Shown here one piece after another: positions 59,801-64,000 of a stretch of DNA of 64,000 nucleotides (position 1 is its first letter; the number at the start of each line of letters is the position of its first letter). The position numbers and the translations under genes were made by a program. Below the pieces are notes generated by a model that saw only the letters and a program-made list of their open reading frames with translations, did not search any database and was not told the origin of the DNA. Source of the stretch: Buddleja alternifolia (taxonomy: Eukaryota > Streptophyta > Magnoliopsida > Lamiales > Scrophulariaceae); contig CM033404.1 of the NCBI GenBank assembly GCA_019426215.1, positions 27,461,851 to 27,525,850 of the forward strand, read 5' to 3'.

Positions 59801-60665
59801 TTGGTGGAGTGGTCAATGGGCTATCTAGAGATTCAAATCTTGGTCGATAACTCCGCTTATTAGGCGGATTGGCCTCAAGGCTAGCCAACATCTCTTGTAA
59901 GTGCTCCACATCGGTCTCTTTGTCCATAGGGCCAATTAAGCAAGTTTTTAATAAGTCATCATCATTATGAAGCTGAAAGTACTCAACAGAAGCATGATCA
60001 ACAATATCAATAGCATAACAAGTAGGGGTAGTGGAAGGATGCCTCATTGCTTGATATACATTAAAAGTAACCTGATCTTCACCTACTCTTAGTATGAGCT
60101 TACCATTAGCGACATCAATTAAAGCTTTACCCGTATTCAAGAATGGACGACCCAAAATAAGTGGCATCTCGACGTCTTCTTCCATGTCCAATACTATAAA
60201 GTCCACCGGAAAGATGAACTTATCAACCTTGACTAGTACGTCTTCGACCATCCCTCGTGGATACTTAATGGATCGATTCGCCAATTGGAGAGAAACGGTG
60301 GTTGGCTTTGGTTCTCCGAGCCCCAGCTTCCTGAAAAGCGAGAAAGGAAGTAGATTAATACTTGCTCCTAAATCACAAAGAACTTTAGAGGTAAGAGAAC
60401 CTATTGTGCAAGGAATTGAGAAACTCCCTGGGTCTTTAAGCTTAGGGGGAAGCTTATTCGGAAGTATCGCGGAGCATTCCTCGGTGAGTGCAACGGTTGC
60501 ATGTTCTTCAAGCTTGCGTTTGTTCGAAAGAATTTCCTTGAGAAATTTAGCATAGCTTGGCATTTGGAGAATAGCATCTGCAAAAGGAATGTTAATGCGC
60601 AATTGTTTAAACATTTCTACAAATTTTAGAAATTGAGCATCAAGTTTCCCCCTTTTTAGTGCCAA
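56868..60665 (-). CDS. Gypsy pol (PR-RT-RH-INT) of element C, intact
   Basis: A single open frame of 1265 residues. PR: CDLGAS at 97-102 and ILGRPFL at 170. [13 protein letters not shown] at 441, [30 protein letters not shown] at 505-524, and catalytic FMDDF at 543-547. RNase H: D692, E731 region, [10 protein letters not shown] near 757, ADHLSRIE near 800. Integrase: HHCC zinc finger (H903/H910, C941/C944), catalytic D973, D1032, E1068 (35 residues between the last two), and a C-terminal region with [30 protein letters not shown] GPY/F sequence. Domain order and FMDDF place it in the Athila/Tat clade. It has no stop or frameshift and overlaps the gag C-terminal frame by 10 bp. The ATG is a convenience start; a Gag-Pol fusion is expected. 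Confidence 0.96.
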   Translation of the reverse strand: MALKRGKLDAQFLKFVEMFKQLRINIPFADAILQMPSYAKFLKEILSNKRKLEEHATVALTEECSAILPNKLPPKLKDPGSFSIPCTIGSLTSKVLCDLGASINLLPFSLFRKLGLGEPKPTTVSLQLANRSIKYPRGMVEDVLVKVDKFIFPVDFIVLDMEEDVEMPLILGRPFLNTGKALIDVANGKLILRVGEDQVTFNVYQAMRHPSTTPTCYAIDIVDHASVEYFQLHNDDDLLKTCLIGPMDKETDVEHLQEMLASLEANPPNKRSYRPRFESLDSPLTTPPKQSIEEPPTLELKPLPSHLKYAFLDTSETLPVIISSSLTGSMEEKLLRVLRTHKRAFGWKIADIKGISPAICMHKILMEDNYKTTIQLQRRLNPMMQEVVKKEVIKLLDSGIIYPISDSAWVSPTQVVPKKGGITVISNEKNELIPTRTVTGWRVCIDYRKLNDATRKDHFPLLFIDQMLERLAGHEFYCFLDGYSGYNQIAISPEDQEKMTFTCPYGTFAYRRMPFGLCNAPATFQRCMMAIFHDMVPNFIEIFMDDFSVFGSSFDSCLNNLSLVLQRCEDTNLVLNWEKCHFMVQEGIVLGHRISHKGIEVDPAKVEVIEKLPPPTPVKGVRSFFGHAGFYRRFIKNFSNISKPLSNLLMKDAQFNFDVPCLQAFHTLREKLITAPVIVAPDWSLPFELMCDASDFAVGAVLGQRKDKVFRTIYYASKTLNDAQQNYATTEKELLAVVFAFDKFHSYLVMNKVIVYTDHSALKYLLSKKDAKPRLIRWILLLQEYDLEIRDKKGVENVVADHLSRIEDSRVDILEATPILEEFPDEHLYAIINGPRPWFADIANYLVTRELPPDLNYHQWKKFLSEAKHYLWDDPYLFKVCADCIIRRCVPFEETMSILRHCHDGVIGGHFGPTKTALKVLQSGFFWPTLFKDSHAFVASCDKCQRVGNISRKHEMPFNNMLEFELFDVWGIDFMGPFPNSHSHKYILVAVDYVSKWVEAEALQTNDARVVLRFLKKHIFTRFGTPRAIISDGGTHFRNKQFDALLTKYGVTHKVSTPYHPQTSGHVEVLNREIKRILEKTVSSSRKDWSLKLDDALWAYRTAFKTPIGMSPYRLVFGKACHLPVELEHRAYWAIKMLNFDMQATGKNRLLQLNELDEFRHEAYENAKLYKERTKKWHDQRITPREFQVGDVVLLFNSRLRLFPGKLRSKWSGPFTITKVYPSGAIEIHDEVKGTFTVNGHRLKHYFHQGWSKDKHTVPLQDPSP

Positions 60666-62198
60666 AGGAAAAGGTGGTCGTGGCTGTACAGGTTCAGGAG
60701 CAGTGCAGGATGCAGATTTGCCGTTGTCCGAAACAGGTAACTGTGCCGCGGCATTGGACCGCGGTTCGGTGGTGTGCCGCGGTTCAAGTCGGATTTTTGT
60801 AAATTTTCAACACCAACGTTTTTACCACTTCTCAATGCGATGGCCTGAACCTGTTCTTTCGGGTTTTTCTCGGTGTCGCTAGGTAGCGATCCTGGTGTTC
60901 TACCTGAGAGTTGACTAGCCAATTGTCCCAATTGAGTTTGTATGTTGCTCACATTAATTTCAAGGTTGTGACACCGTTCATCATTTTTCTTTATATATTG
61001 GAGCATCAATTCCTCAAAACTCGGTTTCTTTTCTTGTGGTTGGTAACTTCCTTGTTTGTGAAATGTGTTGGGTTGAAAACCCCCTTGACGTTGAAATGGC
61101 GGTCTATCACCGTGTGATTGAAACCCGGGAGGTTGCTTCACCACATTGTTGTTGTTACTCCATGAGAAGTTTGGGTGATTTCTCCACCCCGGATTATATT
61201 TTCAGAAAATGGATCGTTTTGTGTCCTATTTGAATTTTGCACATAATTCGCATCTTCAACACATTCGGAATGATAAGATTGACTGCCATGTTGACACTCC
61301 GTAATGTGATGATTTCCACCACAATTTTCACACAACGTTTGCACTTGGTTTACCGAGAAATTCATAGCATCCAATTTCTTGTGCAATAGTTCTACTTGAT
61401 TAGCTAGTGAAGTGGAAGCTTCCACTTCATAAACTCCACTCGCCTTCTTTGGAAGTATTACTCTCTCGGTAGGCCATTGGTAGTTATTTTCCGACATTCT
61501 ATCGATCATTTCCCAAGCCGCTTGTGGTGGTAAATTCATGAGTGAACCACCCGCAGCTGCGTCTAGATGAGTGCGAAGGCCGGGTCCAAGGCCTTGATAA
61601 AAGATGGTCACTTGAGTCCAAACTGCAAAACCATGGTGAGGGCATTTTCGGAGAAGTTCCTTGAATCTTTCAAGTGCTTCATAGAGTGACTCTCCCTCAT
61701 TTGTCGAAATCCTTGTATCTCAACTTTGATAGCGGCTGTTTTCCCCGGTGGAAAATACTTACTCAAAAACTTCTCCACCAACTGGTCCCAAGTATGAATG
61801 GATGCCGTTGGCAATGAGTCAAGCCAAGCTCTTGCTTTATCCCTCAATGAGAACGGAAAGAGTCTCATTCTAATGGCATCATCGGTCACTCCATTTTGTC
61901 GAAATGTGCTCAAATAGCTAAGGAACTTGGTAATGTGAGCATGTGGTGACTCATCCGCCGTACCCCGATATTGTTCATTGGAAATGAGTTGAAGAATAGC
62001 CGGTGATATTGTAAAATTGTTTGCTTCTACCGTGGGTAGTACGATAGCACCAGCGGCTCCATGAACAGTGGGTTGCATATAATCACGTAAAGGACGGGGA
62101 GCTTGCTCTTGTCTTTGTGCTAAAGTGGCAGCAACAGCGGCTTGAATCAAGGCTTGAATTCCCGGGTCCTCTAAATTAACGGGATTGTTCCCTTCCAT
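60656..62198 (-). pseudogene. Gag of gypsy C with three frame changes
   Basis: ATG at 62198 (MEGNNPVNLEDPGIQALIQA). The gag core has ARAWLDSLPTASIHTWDQLV and KFLSKYFPPGKT. A 1-base loss near 61690 shifts the frame. It resumes with TIFYQGLGPGLRTHLDAAAG and a zinc finger (CENCGGNHHITEC, 61332-61294), is lost again near 61200, and resumes with VKQPPGFQSHGDRPPFQRQG. The linker at 60746-60782 carries three CCGCGG sites, after which a third frame change is needed to enter pol. With pol intact these lesions are either recent or base-calling errors. Confidence 0.88.
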
Positions 62199-62543
62199 TG
62201 CCTCAAATTGATTCTCGTTTAGCTTTGTGCTCGTCTTCTTCTATTGAAAGTGCGCTCGATCTCGGAATCAAAATCTTCAAGGTTTCCTTGAGATGTGCGG
62301 GTCATGCAATACTCAAAGAAGTCAACCTAACAATAGAATCAAAAGAACCAAAATTAAAACGTAAAAACAGCAAACCAAAACGCAAAACACAAATTTTTAA
62401 CATAAAAACAGCAACTAACCATAAAACAACAACCAAAAACACAAAAACAGCAACTTAAACGCAAAAACAGCAAATCAAAATGCAAAAACAGCAACTTAGT
62501 CTTAGAATAGATAAGTGAATTACAATATTAAATAACGCAATTG
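62199..62543 (-). other. Untranslated leader of gypsy C
   Basis: 345 bp between PBS and gag. At about 62360-62500 the plus strand repeats AAAAACAGCAA five times, TTGCTGTTTTT in sense orientation. Otherwise no signal. Confidence 0.65.
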
Positions 62544-62561
62544 TCCCCGGCAACGGCGCCA
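62544..62561 (-). promoter_or_regulatory. Primer binding site of gypsy C (tRNA-Asp type)
   Basis: The minus strand reads TGGCGCCGTTGCCGGGGA six bases after the LTR end, identical to the D1 site. Confidence 0.94.
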
Positions 62562-62567
62562 AAAACT

Positions 62568-64000
62568 TGACACGCGAAATCCTAGCAAGTATACTAGGTC
62601 GTGCAAAGTAATAAAGTGGACTATTTAGCCCGGGGTATATCGTCTCCACAGGGACAATTGGATTCAATGCTCGTAATTGCTATATTATCTAATTCTAAGC
62701 TAAATCAATTTATAAGATGATAGGTGTTTATACTATGAAAATAATCAAAGACAACTATGTGATAAACAAGATAATAAATCAATGGAAAGAGGTGATTGGG
62801 TTATGATCCTACTATGTTCTATTCTATGTTCATGAACTCTCAATTATCCGGATTTTTAGAACGCTCTTGTTATGGCGAAACCCCCTAATGTATTTATTAT
62901 TCAATCTCTTGAAATAACAAGCCTATACTAGTTAACAACTTCCTATATCTCTATAGTGAAGATTGAATTAACTAACATGCATTTAGGTTCAAAGGAATTC
63001 CTTGCTTACGAAGATCCTACATTCAATCGGGTCATCTTATCACAAAAAGCCACACAACGCAATCGATTCTATCTCTAGTCAATTGTTACGTTATGATGTT
63101 TGATTTTTCGATCTCCCTTTATTTATCTCCTCTCGGTCTCAAGACAAAGCATTATATCAAACACATGGTGATCATTCATGTGAAAGCATTAAGCATAAAA
63201 TCAAACATGTAACAAGAATGTAATAAATCCGGAAATTAATCATTCATTAAACACAAAACATCACAAAGTATTTACATAACCCAACCACAAAGATGCTTAG
63301 CTCATACTTATAATAAAATGATTCAACAATTCTATAAGACATAGTTGATAAACTAATCAAAGAGAAAGAGTTGAATTACTCCCTATTACAAGGTGTGAAT
63401 CCAAGCTTTTGATGATGAAAATGGCTCCTCAAGCTTCCTTGGGTCTTCCTATGGCTTCCCTATGTGTTTTTAGAACAAGTGTAAGTGTTTTCCAAGAGAA
63501 AAGTGTGTTATAAAGGAGGAAAACGGCGGACTTAAAATTAGGGCATCGGGCAAATCGGACCGCGGCACACATTCTAAACCGACCGCGGCTCGGATGGCAA
63601 GCAGTGCCGCGGCACAGTGCCGCGGTCTAAAAAGCAAGTCATGCCGCGGTTTGCCGAGGCCAACAGGGTGCCGAAGGGTCATAACAGGGCCGCGGTGTTC
63701 TGGGCGCCGAAGGCCGCGGTCCTGTCCGGTTATCTTCTCATGGCATTGTACCGCGACCGCGGTCTTGCGCCGGATTTAGTGCCGCGGTTCTGTGCCGCGG
63801 TCCAGAATGGCAGATTCATATTTTTCTTCGCTTTTCCTTCTCTTGTTCTGCCTTCTTACTCAATAATTGATCTATTTGACTTACATCCCTACACACATGA
63901 AATTGAAACAAATCAAAGCACTATGCAGGATATTCATTACTAAATTATACGAAAATACCTAAATCAAAGGGGTAAAAACTTGTAAAATGTGAACTTATCC
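62568..64000 (-). repeat. 5' LTR of gypsy C
   Basis: From TGACACGCG at 62568 to GAACTTATC at 63999. The last base of the window is C where the 3' LTR has A. CCGCGG cluster at about 63560-63800. TATA-like box at 63507-63515. The ORFs at 63470-63943 are frames through the cluster. Confidence 0.93.

Larger units (their letters stand above)
51299..64000 (-). mobile_element. Athila-type Ty3/gypsy retrotransposon C, near complete
   Basis: Minus-strand order: 5' LTR (64000-62568), PBS for tRNA-Asp, short A-rich leader, gag, pol, 1.2-kb spacer, env-like ORF, 1.6-kb 3' region, hairpin and polypurine tract, 3' LTR (52747-51299). The LTRs differ at roughly 18 substitutions and a few indels by eye in 1.43 kb. 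It sits in a Sirevirus fragment, and the window stops at or within one base of its outer LTR edge. Pol is intact; gag has three frame changes. Confidence 0.95.

Overview
The window is plant nuclear DNA, most likely from a eudicot, and consists almost entirely of LTR retrotransposons nested in one another. Four things point there: tRNA-Met and tRNA-Asp primer binding sites, Ty1/copia pol of the Sirevirus type, Ty3/gypsy pol of the Athila/Tat type, and very AT-rich non-coding DNA. I recognised no host gene, tRNA, rRNA or bacterial feature, and I cannot name the species. LTR edges, primer binding sites, domains and target-site duplications (TSDs) were read by eye.

Layout, left to right. 1-3745: the 3' end of an Athila-like gypsy element (D0, + strand). 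It sits inside the env-like ORF of a decayed Sirevirus (S1, - strand, 3746-11084). S1 in turn sits in the leader of a copia element (A2, - strand, leader plus LTR 11085-13701). 13702-15094 is unclassified and resembles a copia leader. 15095-37246 is one copia LTR (A') split by two insertions: a gag-only copia element X (15549-22112, TSD TGTTA) and a 14.3-kb Sirevirus S2 (22837-37118, TSD CCTGT). S2 keeps both LTRs, gag, pol and a very long env-like ORF. 37251-47433 is a tandem LTR-gag-PR-LTR-gag-LTR array of a non-autonomous Athila-like family (D1/D2) without RT, RNase H or integrase. 47434-51003 is a 5'-truncated copia element (A'') fused to a Sirevirus gag fragment (51004-51298). That fragment is interrupted at the protease active site by a complete Athila-type gypsy element C (51299-64000, - strand) with an intact 1265-residue pol ORF.

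How the parts work: in each complete family the 5' LTR drives a transcript that is primed at the PBS. Gag forms the particle, and PR, RT, RNase H and INT (order PR-INT-RT-RH in copia, PR-RT-RH-INT in gypsy) process, copy and integrate it. Env-like ORFs downstream of pol have no established role. Nearly every gag or pol here carries stops or frameshifts. S2 and C are the youngest by LTR similarity and each has only a few lesions.

The most interesting pattern is that three unrelated families (S, C, D) each carry their own short CpG-containing DNA motif in many copies. The copies cluster about 200-460 bp into the LTR and recur in internal spacers and in coding linkers, read in more than one frame. 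This suggests a DNA-level, family-specific signal. Other leads are a hairpin before the polypurine tract that keeps its pairing while its sequence changes between families, and a thrice-repeated element upstream of copia gag with conserved spacing.
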